This document shows positions 1-9,839 of a DNA stretch of 64,000 nt, in pieces. The stretch is from contig JALZUO010000034.1 of NCBI GenBank assembly GCA_023301565.1, positions 67,621 through 131,620 of the forward strand. Reading direction: 5' to 3'. The notes under the pieces are model-generated. The model had not been told where the DNA came from. It did not search any database and was given only the letters and a program-made list of their open reading frames with translations. The first letter of the stretch is position 1. Each line of letters opens with the position of its first letter. The translations under genes were made by a program, and so were the position numbers. The stretch comes from Oligoflexales bacterium. Lineage in GTDB: Bacteria > Bdellovibrionota_B > Oligoflexia > Oligoflexales > JALZUQ01.

Positions 1-227
1 AAGGTAGAGTGTCTCTTGCTCCAAACTGTTTGATTGACGGAGACGTATATTCTAAGTCGCTTGTTATGGCGGAAGGTGCTGCACTAAACGGCGCTGTACA
101 CATGAACAACTCAGAAGGTACCACGCAAGAGCTTGCTGCAGATAAGACTTTGGAGCGAAAAGTTAAATTGAGCGTACCTGTTAAAAAGCCAGGCTCTATT
201 CCGCCACCAGTTGCAAAGCCTGCATAA
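1..227 (+). CDS. Bactofilin family protein, C-terminal fragment (5' end outside window)
   Basis: Frame is open to the window edge (GRVSLAPNCLIDGDVYSKSLVMAEGAALNGAVHM), which resembles the bactofilin beta-helix end; Pro-rich C-terminus. Confidence 0.75.
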   Translation, partial: GRVSLAPNCLIDGDVYSKSLVMAEGAALNGAVHMNNSEGTTQELAADKTLERKVKLSVPVKKPGSIPPPVAKPA

Positions 228-263
228 TTTAAATTTTCTCACCCCCCCCTGTTTGAGGACATT

Positions 264-295
264 AAAAAACCCACCATTAGGTGGGTTTTGTTTTA
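264..295. terminator. Rho-independent terminator after the bactofilin gene, possibly bidirectional
   Basis: AAAACCCACC-ATTA-GGTGGGTTTT stem followed by T-rich tract. Confidence 0.8.
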
Positions 296-323
296 CTTTT
301 TTAACTAAGCCTACCGATTTAGG

Positions 324-1823
324 TTAAGACGCTGCTTGAGCTGCAAAGGTATCTCGAATCATATTAGAGATCATTTTTACCTCTTCGCTGGTAATTCGAA
401 AGTGCGGCGTAAACCTTAGAGCGTTTTGACCTCCATGAATTACTCCCATTCCTTTGCGCCGAAGGTAGTCTTCAAGGTTTTTTTCTCCGGTTACCTGAAA
501 CTTGTCTGGGTTTAACTCCATTGCACATAGCAGCCCAGTTCCCTGGACGCCAAGGACAATTTCAGGGAACTCAGCTTTTAGCTTTTCAAACTCAGCAATG
601 AACTCTTCACCACGCTCTACGATGTTTTTTCTGAGTTCAGGGGTCACTTTATTTAGTACTGAAACAGCCACATCTAGGCAGCGTGGGTTGGCAGTCATTG
701 TATTTCCGTAAAAGCCACGCTTATAAAGATTTGCAGCTCGCTCGCTCATGGCAAGAATCGAAAGTGGGAACTGCCCTGCGTTGACAGCTTTTGAAAACGT
801 TTCCAGGTCCGGAGGGGTGCAGTCTTCAAACCCTGGATAGCTGCAGATACTTAGGCAGCCTTGTGTCCGCAGTCCGGCTTGTATGGAGTCCATCAAAAGT
901 AGCGCTCCATGCTCAAGGGTAAGCTTTCTGGCAAGGTCGTAAAAATCGCGGCTAATAGCTTGCCCTGGGTTGCCCTCGCCCATAACTGGCTCCATGAGCA
1001 TCATTTCAAAAAAAACGTCATTTTTATCTGCCCATTCAAATGCAGCTTTCAACTCGTCAAGGTTATTTGGCTCAACCGAGTATGTGTATTCTTTTTCGTG
1101 TGAGGTTGCCAGCGGCATATACTTTTTTCGGCAAGAGTCTGAGGCTTTTGCCGGACGGTCTGTTCTGCCGTGAAAGCTTCCTTTTAGGTTAAGAAATCGT
1201 ACCTGCCTGCCTTCATATTTCCCGCCAGGGCCAATATGAAGCATCGCATTGTGGTCTGAGATTCTTGTCCCGACCGTTACAGACTCAGAGCCGCTATTCA
1301 TAAAAATGAATCTAAAATAAGGATCGCTTTTCCGTCTGTAGATCAGCTCTTTGCGCAAAGCTCTGACAACTTTTTGCTGGCTCGGGCTGCTTGTCATAAC
1401 ATTTGCCATGATTTGCTTTCCTGCCATAGCCTCCACGACAAACTCTGGGTTATGTCCAAAACCGAGCATGCCGTAGCCGCCTGAATCATGAACAACCCGG
1501 CCGTGCATGGTAATGATCCATGGCCCTTTGGCAGCCAGTGGTACGTAGGGGTTTGTTTGGGTAGAAGGGTAGAAGTTTAATATACCTTCTTGCAAGCCTG
1601 AAACCATTTCGCTCTCAGGTTTTTTTCTTAGCTCTAGAATTTCAACATCCATACTTTTTAGCGCAACTATCGCATCAGATATGGCTTCTTGGAGGCTGGT
1701 AGATTGGGTTAAAAACTCTTTTACCACCTCATCTTTTAGGCCTTCTGTTTGTACGGTGCCACATCCGTTTCTTATGTTTTCGAGCAGATTCCACATATCG
1801 GTATTCAGCTTTGGAATTCCCAA
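324..1823 (-). CDS. Class III (PLP-dependent) aminotransferase
   Basis: MNSGSESV, LLMDSIQAGLRTQG and FSKAVNAGQFPLS (PLP-lysine context) motifs of class III aminotransferases. Confidence 0.8.
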   Translation of the reverse strand: MGIPKLNTDMWNLLENIRNGCGTVQTEGLKDEVVKEFLTQSTSLQEAISDAIVALKSMDVEILELRKKPESEMVSGLQEGILNFYPSTQTNPYVPLAAKGPWIITMHGRVVHDSGGYGMLGFGHNPEFVVEAMAGKQIMANVMTSSPSQQKVVRALRKELIYRRKSDPYFRFIFMNSGSESVTVGTRISDHNAMLHIGPGGKYEGRQVRFLNLKGSFHGRTDRPAKASDSCRKKYMPLATSHEKEYTYSVEPNNLDELKAAFEWADKNDVFFEMMLMEPVMGEGNPGQAISRDFYDLARKLTLEHGALLLMDSIQAGLRTQGCLSICSYPGFEDCTPPDLETFSKAVNAGQFPLSILAMSERAANLYKRGFYGNTMTANPRCLDVAVSVLNKVTPELRKNIVERGEEFIAEFEKLKAEFPEIVLGVQGTGLLCAMELNPDKFQVTGEKNLEDYLRRKGMGVIHGGQNALRFTPHFRITSEEVKMISNMIRDTFAAQAAS

Positions 1824-1912
1824 CTTTAACTCCTTTGTAAACGATCAAATCTTCGGATATTTGTTCCGGAGATAACTCTTACCTTTATACTACAATAGAC
1901 CTCAGAATGCGC

Positions 1913-2422
1913 CTATGCGTGACACAACTCAGCGATAAGTGGCTCTAGATACATTTCTTCCAAACAGACTCTAAACTCTAGATAGGAGACCTGCCCGCTT
2001 CGGCAATAATACTTTGTATAATCAGTCGTAAACCCTTTGCGAGTTTTCCCGCGGGTCAAAGAGATAGCTCTTGCTACGCTGCCCAGGTAGGGCGTCACAA
2101 ACCGAATTTGAAACTGCGACAGGTCAACGTCATAGCGGTTTTGTAGAGCTCCGTTTTGGATTCGAAAAGTATTTGCTATTCCGATAAATTCTGACACGTA
2201 TGCAACTTCTCGACTCCATTCGCCACTTTGGTTGACGATCACACCTGTGGTTTCTCTTTGAGGAGCGAGTTGAAAGTCTTCTCGGCCCAAAACTTTAAGG
2301 TTACATTCTGCAATCCGATCTTTGAATTCTATTTTGATTTCGTCTACGAGCCACTGAAAACTTGCGGCTTGTAGAGAAGTGCAAAAAAACAAAGTAATAA
2401 ATAAACCGTTCAACCTGAACAT
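1913..2422 (-). CDS. Hypothetical secreted protein
   Basis: N-terminal signal peptide (MFRLNGLFITLFFCTSLQAAS); no recognised domain. Confidence 0.6.
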   Translation of the reverse strand: MFRLNGLFITLFFCTSLQAASFQWLVDEIKIEFKDRIAECNLKVLGREDFQLAPQRETTGVIVNQSGEWSREVAYVSEFIGIANTFRIQNGALQNRYDVDLSQFQIRFVTPYLGSVARAISLTRGKTRKGFTTDYTKYYCRSGQVSYLEFRVCLEEMYLEPLIAELCHA

Positions 2423-2570
2423 ATTCGCCTCCTTGGCTTTTATTTAATTGTATAGCTAGCGCTTCCCATTTTTAGCCGACTGGCCAATAGATTGCAAAGC
2501 ATAATGTTGGCTAAAAACAAGGCAACTTCTGCCGAGAGGGTAGTTAACGATAGAAGCCGATAGGAGGGAT

Positions 2571-3482
2571 ATGGACGTGAATTCTCTGTGGAAAGTAATG
2601 ATTGTTTTAACACCGATTCCGGTGATGCTGCTTATTGGCTGGACGCTGCGGGTGACCGGAACGATTGGTCATTCATTTATCCGTGAGGGCAATAAAGTAG
2701 TTTACTACGTGTGTTTGCCAGCACTTATTGTTTTAAAGTTTATTTCGTTAGAACGCAGCTTTGACTTTGATCCTATATTTTTAAATCTCTTCTTAGCATT
2801 TACTCTTTTCAATTTTTTCGTTGCAGTAGCAATGTTCCGGCTTTTTGACTTTTCTCAAGATAAGAAGATTCCTTTTTTGGTGGGTTCCTTCCGTGGGAAT
2901 TTGGTGATTTTTGGCCTAGCCGTTTTAGAGACGCTGGTTAGCGGGGCAGCGCTTACAAATGTTCTTTTTTCTATTGGAGCTTCAATGGTTTTGTACAACC
3001 TGCTTACCGCATTAGTATATCCAAGACACGAAAGTGCTTTTGCAGGCCTTGTAGCTTTTCTACTAAATCCCCTCATCGTTTCCATGCTGATCGGTGCGAC
3101 TTTTGTCGTAGCCGGTATCGACCTACCAAAAGTTGCTGTCTCTTGTTTGACCTACTGCGCAGAGATAACTTTTCCGCTGGCCTTTATTATTTTGGGCGCG
3201 ACCTTAAAGGTCTCGCGTAAGTTCAAGCTAGATCTCTGGTGTTTGGTTATTTTGAAGACGTTTTTAGCGCCTTTACTTTTTACAATTCTTGCTAAGCACG
3301 TGTTTGATTTTGATCATAGCCATTTGGTTGCATTTTTTGTTCTTTGCGCTTCGCCTGTGGCGGTGATCACGGTTGCTATCTCAAGCGTTACAAAAAGCGA
3401 TGAGCTATTTGCTACCGAGGCCGTGACTTTATCTACCGCTCTTGCCTTTTTGATTGTGTCTGTAGGTATTAGCTTTTTATAG
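2571..3482 (+). CDS. AEC (auxin efflux carrier) family transporter
   Basis: About 10 hydrophobic segments; AEC-like pattern (VVYYVCLPALI..., CLTYCAEITFPLAFIILGATL); GGAGG-like SD upstream. Confidence 0.75.
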   Translation: MDVNSLWKVMIVLTPIPVMLLIGWTLRVTGTIGHSFIREGNKVVYYVCLPALIVLKFISLERSFDFDPIFLNLFLAFTLFNFFVAVAMFRLFDFSQDKKIPFLVGSFRGNLVIFGLAVLETLVSGAALTNVLFSIGASMVLYNLLTALVYPRHESAFAGLVAFLLNPLIVSMLIGATFVVAGIDLPKVAVSCLTYCAEITFPLAFIILGATLKVSRKFKLDLWCLVILKTFLAPLLFTILAKHVFDFDHSHLVAFFVLCASPVAVITVAISSVTKSDELFATEAVTLSTALAFLIVSVGISFL

Positions 3483-4098
3483 GCAAAATCCCTGAAGAGA
3501 TTAAAAACGTGAAGGCTAGATAGAGCAAGAATATCCCCATAACACGCGGAACATAAACCTGTATGTTTTTGACGATCGATCCACCGCGTATAGAAAACAA
3601 AAATGCGATAAAAGAGAACCAAAAAAAAGTTCCAACGGTAATTAGGGCGGTGATCAAAAGCACGTGATCGAAAGTCTGTATGTACTCTGAATGCTGTGAA
3701 AGTACGCCCGAGATAAACAAGACTGCTTTTACGTTGGTTATGTTTGTCAGAAAACCAGTCAACCAGCTGCTCTTGACCCTGTCGGATTTATGTAATGGGT
3801 GTATCGAATCTGGTTTCTGAAGTGGCGCAGATAGTGATTTTATGCCTAAATACGCAAGGAACACAGCGCCAATTAGTTGAAAATACATCGTTGATTGCGG
3901 GTAAACACTAAATAGGTTTTGCAAACCATAGCAAGAAGCAAACACCAGTATCCAAACCGCAGAGGATATGCCAAGCGCAGCATATACACCTGATCTTCTT
4001 CCGTATTGGCTGGCGTGGCCCGAGACAATAGCAAAGTCTGGCCCAGGGCTGATTAGTCCCAAGAAAAAAGCGAGCATCATCTGAATCAATTCTTGCAA
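3469..4098 (-). CDS. LysE family translocator
   Basis: N-terminal LGLISPGPDFAIVSGHASQYGRRSGVYAALGISSAVW is characteristic of LysE/RhtB. Confidence 0.85.
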   Translation of the reverse strand: MQELIQMMLAFFLGLISPGPDFAIVSGHASQYGRRSGVYAALGISSAVWILVFASCYGLQNLFSVYPQSTMYFQLIGAVFLAYLGIKSLSAPLQKPDSIHPLHKSDRVKSSWLTGFLTNITNVKAVLFISGVLSQHSEYIQTFDHVLLITALITVGTFFWFSFIAFLFSIRGGSIVKNIQVYVPRVMGIFLLYLAFTFLISSGILPIKS

Positions 4099-5312
4099 GT
4101 CAAACTCTCCAGCTCTGTCTTCCAGCTACTTTGTATAAAAGACGTAACTGTTTCTTTTTCAAAATAATGAATGAAACACTCAGGGTTTTCTTGGGTAGCA
4201 GAAAACCCAATTTTTTGATTTTTATTTTTTTTATCGTTGATCAGCGGGCCCAGGCTTAAGAAGGTTTCAGGCATCTTTTTTACGCGCTCAAGGTCACCCG
4301 CAAAACGAGTGTCTGCTTTTATTCGGTCTTTTAAAAAAGCTTCTAGAAAATTCGTAGGCCTACCTAAAAATTTTAATTCTAGGTACATACCAAAAAGAAC
4401 AGAAGCTCCGTGCCCAATAGGTTCAGGCTGATTCTTGCGTATGCTGGTAGTTTCGATAAGGTGACCAAGGGTGTGGCCAAAGTTTAAAAGCGAGCGTTTT
4501 GCTTGGTCATGAGTATCGGTTTGTATAAACCTGGCTTTGTTTTTTGCCAGCGAAACAACGGTTTCGTTGCTTGTTCTCCTTGCAAGGCAACAGGCCCAGA
4601 ACCTCGAGGCTTCGTCATGCTCCCTCTGCAGGAGCAGTAGTTTTAGCCCCTCTGTTGCTCCGTTGAAGTAGTCGTAGTCTGAAAGGGTCTCGAACAACTT
4701 CGGAAAAATATGTACCTGGTCTGCGGGGTAAAACGATCCGGCGATGTTTTTTATACCTAAAAGATTTACTCCTGTTTTTCCGCCAACACATGCGTCTACA
4801 GCTGCTAAAAATGTTGTGGGCACAAAAGAAATGTTTACTTGCAAAAGAGAGGCTGCAAATGCAGCAAGATCACATGTCAAGCCGCCGCCAAGTGCTACCC
4901 ATTCTGTGGAGTCTGCGGCTGCTTGGGCGATTTCTGCTGCCACCTCAAAAGACTTTTTTGACTCCCGGGCATCCACTAGAAAAACTCTTTGCTCTGCTAG
5001 TCCTATTTTTTTAGACCACAGTTTATAGAACTTCTGATCTGCAACTATGAATTTATTTTCAATATTTTTTTTGATCTCTCGCAGGGAGCTTAGTTTTAGT
5101 ATGTTGCTACTTCCAGTAGGCCAGACGCCAGCAGGACCGCGTTTATAGATGCGGCGTGCATTATCAAAAGCTCTATGGGATCGCTCTTTTGCCTGCGCTT
5201 GCAGTGGGTCAAACCCTCTAGCCAGCCCTAGCTGCGCAAATTTAGATAGCAGCTCTATGGTGCCAGCTGGCAAACGAAGGCCTGCCTCACAAGATGAGTT
5301 GGGTGTGATCAA
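4086..5312 (-). CDS. aroB: 3-dehydroquinate synthase-family protein with N-terminal extension
   Basis: LGGGLTCDLAAFAAS, PTTFLAAVDACVGGKTGVN, LLNFGHTLGHLIE and GHGASVLFGM motifs; about 70 extra residues at the N-terminus. Confidence 0.82.
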   Translation of the reverse strand: MITPNSSCEAGLRLPAGTIELLSKFAQLGLARGFDPLQAQAKERSHRAFDNARRIYKRGPAGVWPTGSSNILKLSSLREIKKNIENKFIVADQKFYKLWSKKIGLAEQRVFLVDARESKKSFEVAAEIAQAAADSTEWVALGGGLTCDLAAFAASLLQVNISFVPTTFLAAVDACVGGKTGVNLLGIKNIAGSFYPADQVHIFPKLFETLSDYDYFNGATEGLKLLLLQREHDEASRFWACCLARRTSNETVVSLAKNKARFIQTDTHDQAKRSLLNFGHTLGHLIETTSIRKNQPEPIGHGASVLFGMYLELKFLGRPTNFLEAFLKDRIKADTRFAGDLERVKKMPETFLSLGPLINDKKNKNQKIGFSATQENPECFIHYFEKETVTSFIQSSWKTELESLTCKN

Positions 5313-5375
5313 TAGACGGGTCCGGCTCTAGTTAAGTAGCATTAGTTAAAGCCTTGGGTGTTCTCGCCCAGGCCA

Positions 5376-6200
5376 CTAGGCTTTGATAGCAAGTTCGTTC
5401 CAAACTTGCAAAAGAAGATCGAGAGCTTTTTGAAGTTTTAGAGCTTTGTTTTTATTGGTTTTTTTAAAGCCTTTAGTACTTGTTTGAGCTTGCTTGGTCG
5501 GTCCCGTGAAATCGCCGTCAAGGTAGAGGTCGTTGCACATCTCAATTTGGATAGCCCGTAGCCCGCTTACCCGCTCTGGGTAGCTTCGGGTAATCCAGCC
5601 GCCACGAAAAGGGGTGTTGATTGATACCGAAAAGCCTTCTTTTTCGAGAGTCGCAGCGCCTTGTTCTAGCCAAGATAAAGGCGCAGTCTCAAGTTCAGCC
5701 CCATTTCCTAAGATGATGTCAGGCAGGTTTCCTTTGAATAGGCTTGGAACGTTTCTTGCGATCGAGTGGGCGTCGACAAGGAGCTTTGTTTCTTCTTTTT
5801 TGAGTATGCCTTCAAGAGCCCGGTGGTGTGGCCAAAAAAAATCCTCTACCCTTTTCGCAGTGTTAGATTCACGTGCAGAGTTTAGGTAAATGTTTTCGCC
5901 TGAAAAAGTTTTCTTTGGGACAATCTGACTTATATAACGGTTGTCACTATAAAGAGATTCACCGGTTGGGTTTCTGTTTAAATCGACCACGTACCGGTGC
6001 ATAAGAGCTTCTACGCTTGAAAACCTTGCTTTGATAAATGGCTTATAGACTTCCGGTAGGTTCCAGTCTGTATCTGGCCTGCTAGCAACCACGGCTGGAT
6101 CCATGGTAGCTAAAATCTCTTGAGGGATGTTGGTTCCAGAGTGCGGGAAATGCACGAGAACCTTAGACTCTTCTGTTTTTATTTTCGTAGTTGTAAGCAT
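5376..6200 (-). CDS. N-formylglutamate amidohydrolase family protein
   Basis: VHFPHSGTNIPQEI, DTDWNLPEVYKPF, VVDLNRNP and VDAHSIA motifs of the FGase family. Confidence 0.8.
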   Translation of the reverse strand: MLTTTKIKTEESKVLVHFPHSGTNIPQEILATMDPAVVASRPDTDWNLPEVYKPFIKARFSSVEALMHRYVVDLNRNPTGESLYSDNRYISQIVPKKTFSGENIYLNSARESNTAKRVEDFFWPHHRALEGILKKEETKLLVDAHSIARNVPSLFKGNLPDIILGNGAELETAPLSWLEQGAATLEKEGFSVSINTPFRGGWITRSYPERVSGLRAIQIEMCNDLYLDGDFTGPTKQAQTSTKGFKKTNKNKALKLQKALDLLLQVWNELAIKA

Positions 6201-6874
6201 GCAATGTTTCTTCCGGTAGGGCTTTCGCAGCGGTAAGAAAACCAGTTATGGTTCTGTGATACCGTGTCTACCTGGTGAACCTCGATGTTTTCTGCTTTGA
6301 TTCCAAGTTTAAAAAGCTCGTAGACAGCGAACATCTGAAGATCTATATGCCAACGATCGTTTTTGCCTTTTGAAACTGCTAGCCAAAAAGCTTCTTGCAT
6401 TTCAACTTGAAACTTAGCCGTGAACTGCGCCAAAACCTCAGGCCCTACCTCAAAACTTTCTGGGCGTATGCAAGGGCCTAGCGCGACCAGCGTAGTTTTA
6501 TCCACAAACTTAGCATCAACAGGCGCAGATTCAAGGATCCCAGCGCATAACCCGCGCCAACCCATATGCACAGCTCCTGCGACATTCTTTTCTGGGTTTA
6601 CATAAAGTAGAGGAAGGCAGTCAGCAGTGAAGACCCCTATAAGCTCTGTGTTTTGTCCGTAGACAGCATCCGCTCTGAAGTCTGGAACGCAGTTTTCTTG
6701 CTGGACCCAGTCTTTGCCGTGAACCTGCTTAGGGCCTTTTATCTTTATATGCTTCCCAAACTTGCCTTCGAAACAGGCAGTTTTTATGCAAGAAACATCC
6801 GTGAAAACATCTATTCGCTGCTCTAGGGACGCGCCCCATGTGACGTCGTTTATATATTTAAAAAAAGCAGACAT
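6179..6874 (-). CDS. pgeF: Multicopper polyphenol oxidase/laccase-domain protein (YfiH/PgeF family)
   Basis: GPKQVHGKDWV, FTADCLPLLYVNPEKNVAGAVHMGWRGLCAGI and ALGPCIRPESFEVG motifs. Confidence 0.88.
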   Translation of the reverse strand: MSAFFKYINDVTWGASLEQRIDVFTDVSCIKTACFEGKFGKHIKIKGPKQVHGKDWVQQENCVPDFRADAVYGQNTELIGVFTADCLPLLYVNPEKNVAGAVHMGWRGLCAGILESAPVDAKFVDKTTLVALGPCIRPESFEVGPEVLAQFTAKFQVEMQEAFWLAVSKGKNDRWHIDLQMFAVYELFKLGIKAENIEVHQVDTVSQNHNWFSYRCESPTGRNIACLQLRK

Positions 6875-7010
6875 AACCTACCCACAAAATTTGTTAACAT
6901 ACCCGAAAGATCATACCCTCCTTGACAAGAAAGCTCGAGTTTTAAAAACCGGAGCGTATTGGCAGGGTATAAAAGACAAGTTTAATACAAAAACTGTGAC
7001 GAGGTGAAAA

Positions 7011-7790
7011 ATGCCAGCTCTACTGCAAGAAGTAAAAGTAGATGCTCTTGGGATGCAAGGCTTGCACCTGACGATAAACCGCGAAGATAAGGCTAATGCC
7101 CTAACCTCGGAACTGCTAGATGAAATCAAGTCTGGTTTCGAAAGTGCTACGGAGCTAGAAGACATAAGGTACGTAGTCTTTACGGGGGTAGGAAAGCATT
7201 TTTGTGCTGGAGCAGACCTAAACTGGATGCGTGAATCGGCTAAGTTAGACCAGGCCGGAAACCTAAAAGAAGCCCAAAGACTATCTTCGATGTTTCAAGC
7301 AATTGCAGAGTGCCCTCTGCCGACCATCGTATTTGCTAAGGGTAGAGTTTATGGCGGAGCTGTCGGGTTAGTCGCTGCCTGTGATGTGGTAGTAGCTGAC
7401 GAGAGGACCTTGTTTTGTTTAAGTGAAGCAAGGCTTGGCATCATCCCTGCTGTGATCACTCCATACCTTCTGCAAAGACTATCTGTTGGCAAAGTTAGGC
7501 AGCTTTCAGTCACAACCAAAGAGCTTGGCGCAAGCGAAGCGGCGAGTCTAGGGCTTGTCGATACTGTTGTGGACGCTAACGCTGATGCTCAAGGTTGGCT
7601 AGGTGAATACCTTCCATACATTAAAAAATCTGGACCAGGCGCCGTAGCAAGAATGAAGGCTTTGTTAAGAACAGACTTAAGCTTTGATACCTGTCAGAAA
7701 GCAATTGCTGATGCGAGATCATCTGCAGAAGGCAAGGCAGGTTTAGATGCTTTTTTTGCTAAGTCTGCTCCAACGTGGGCTAATAAGTAA
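7011..7790 (+). CDS. Enoyl-CoA hydratase/isomerase family protein (possibly methylglutaconyl-CoA hydratase-like)
   Basis: Crotonase motifs KHFCAGADLNWMRE and GRVYGGAVGLVAACDVVVAD. Confidence 0.85.
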   Translation: MPALLQEVKVDALGMQGLHLTINREDKANALTSELLDEIKSGFESATELEDIRYVVFTGVGKHFCAGADLNWMRESAKLDQAGNLKEAQRLSSMFQAIAECPLPTIVFAKGRVYGGAVGLVAACDVVVADERTLFCLSEARLGIIPAVITPYLLQRLSVGKVRQLSVTTKELGASEAASLGLVDTVVDANADAQGWLGEYLPYIKKSGPGAVARMKALLRTDLSFDTCQKAIADARSSAEGKAGLDAFFAKSAPTWANK

Positions 7791-7957
7791 CATTTTCTCA
7801 GTATTTTTTTTGACTCAACTTTCTTTTTGAGTGGTAAAAATCAAGTGATTATAGGGCTTTGTAGAGCTAAACTTTTCCATATGTCTACATTCTTCAATTT
7901 TTCAGACATATAACAAAGATATATCTACGCCATAGACATATAGGCTTTGGCTAAAAC

Positions 7958-9079
7958 CTAAGGCCCAACAAAGCCAGGCTCTGGATGTAGCTCCACGCCC
8001 CATCTCTCTTTGACTGTCTCGTGGATAGTTTCTGCCAGAGCTTTCACATCAGTTGAAGAAGCGCTGCCGTAGTTGCAGATGGCAAGGCAGTGGTTTTTAG
8101 ATAGCCGTGCTGATTTGTGTGTGTATCCCTTGCTGAAGCCGCTTTGTTCTATGAGCCAGGCAGCAGATAATTTATATAGGCCAGATACTTTGTGGGTACG
8201 GAAAGATTTTTTTTGCTCTTTGCTCATCTTTGATTTCAGTCCTTTTAAAGTAGCTGCCCCAACAATTGGATTGATAAAAAAAGACCCGAGTGAATGAGAG
8301 TTTTTATCCTTTGGACTTACTACCATTGATTTTTTTGAACGGATTTTGAGTACGGCTTGCCGGATAGCATTTAGCTTATTTGGAATGCTCGTTAGAGTCT
8401 TGTAGCGCATGTTTTGTTTCACGTAGTGAAAAAGCTCTTGGTACAGTATTTTTGGCTCTTCATTTTTTACAAACTCAAAGTTTACGGCCGAAACAAAATA
8501 CTTAGCTTTATCTGCCGTTTTAAACCTACTAGTTCTGTAAGCGAACTCGCACTCTTCTTGAAAGAAAGTTTTTGATTGGCCGGATTCTAACTCCATCGTT
8601 TCTACCGACTCGATTCGCATGCTTACCTCTTGTCCGTAGGCACCGACGTTTTGAATGGGGGTTGAGCCGACCTGTCCCGGGATGCCAGACATAGCTTCAA
8701 CGCCGCTTAGGCCTTTGTCTGCGCAGGCTTGCACAAACAAGTCCCAGTTTTCGCCGCTAGCAACCTTTGCAGTTACTTTTTCGCTGTTTTCCGACCACTC
8801 TACACCCTTTAGCTGGTTGTGTAGTACGAGACCATCGAAGCCAACATCGGAAAACAAGGTGTTACTTCCATCACCCAAAATAAAAACAGGCAAATTTTTG
8901 GACTTGGCCCATGCGTAAGCTTCTTTGATGTCAGGCCCTGTTTCAGCAGAAAAAAAGAATGCCGCAGGCCCACCGATCTTAATCGTTGAATAATCTTTTA
9001 GAGACACATTTTTTTCGATGCGGTTTTCAATGTTTGATTTGAAGCTAGATTCAGAGGTCACTTTAACATCCTCGAGCAA
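7958..9079 (-). CDS. murB: UDP-N-acetylmuramate dehydrogenase
   Basis: YSTIKIGGPAAFF, LGDGSNTLFSD, GLSGVEAMSGIPGQVGSTPIQNVGAYGQE, SLGSFFINP and SAAWLIEQSGF motifs. Confidence 0.95.
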   Translation of the reverse strand: MLEDVKVTSESSFKSNIENRIEKNVSLKDYSTIKIGGPAAFFFSAETGPDIKEAYAWAKSKNLPVFILGDGSNTLFSDVGFDGLVLHNQLKGVEWSENSEKVTAKVASGENWDLFVQACADKGLSGVEAMSGIPGQVGSTPIQNVGAYGQEVSMRIESVETMELESGQSKTFFQEECEFAYRTSRFKTADKAKYFVSAVNFEFVKNEEPKILYQELFHYVKQNMRYKTLTSIPNKLNAIRQAVLKIRSKKSMVVSPKDKNSHSLGSFFINPIVGAATLKGLKSKMSKEQKKSFRTHKVSGLYKLSAAWLIEQSGFSKGYTHKSARLSKNHCLAICNYGSASSTDVKALAETIHETVKERWGVELHPEPGFVGP

Positions 9080-9819
9080 TAGTAGCCCAGTGCTGCAGCT
9101 ACGCTGTTTGCTACGTTCATAGAGTTTTTTCTACCCTGCATAGGTATCCGAACGATCTTGTCGCACTTTTGTAGGGTTTCTGTGCTTAGCCCAAAGCGTT
9201 CGTTGCCAAATAAAAAAACTGGGTTTGCAGGAAGAGCGACATTGTAAAAGTTCTCTGCGCCCTCCACCGTTTCAAAAGCAACCACAGGGTGCTTTGTAGA
9301 CTCTAGAAGATGATCAATGCTGCGGTGCATGGCTGTTTGCACGTACTCTTCAGCGCCCAAAGCTGTTTTGCGCACAGCTTTAGAGGCCGGTTCTGGTGTG
9401 TAGCCAATTAGGTGTACCGATTCTGCACCAAAGTTTTCGCAGGTTCTTAGGATGCTGCCGACGTTAAAAGCTGAACGAAGATTTTCGAGCGCGACAGAAA
9501 AAGGAAGCGTCGTAATAGCCAGAGGCGCATCGTGATCGCTATGACGCACGACGATGTTTTCATCTTTTAAACTTAGGCCAAGCAGGTGCTCTAGGCCCAC
9601 AGAAATTTCGATGACGCGCTGGATATCTGTAGGCTCAATGCGCCCAAGCCTTGAAAAAAGCGATTCCATCCCGCGCGGTGGCTCCAGCTTTGATAAATCC
9701 TCTAGCGAGCCGCGTAGCTTTGCGGCCTGCGAGCTATCAAACTCTGTTTCTAAACCTCGGCTGAGCTTTAATAGTCTTCGTGCGAGCTTGTCGGCTCTAT
9801 CTGACAGTTGAACTTCCAT
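9058..9819 (-). CDS. SPOUT (SpoU/TrmH) family RNA 2'-O-methyltransferase
   Basis: NLRSAFNVGSILRTCENFGA, LFGNERFGLS and IPMQGRKNSMNVANSVAAALGYY motifs; about 90-residue N-terminal extension. Confidence 0.9.
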   Translation of the reverse strand: MEVQLSDRADKLARRLLKLSRGLETEFDSSQAAKLRGSLEDLSKLEPPRGMESLFSRLGRIEPTDIQRVIEISVGLEHLLGLSLKDENIVVRHSDHDAPLAITTLPFSVALENLRSAFNVGSILRTCENFGAESVHLIGYTPEPASKAVRKTALGAEEYVQTAMHRSIDHLLESTKHPVVAFETVEGAENFYNVALPANPVFLFGNERFGLSTETLQKCDKIVRIPMQGRKNSMNVANSVAAALGYYCSRMLK

Positions 9820-9839
9820 CTACCAAATTACCCTTCAAA

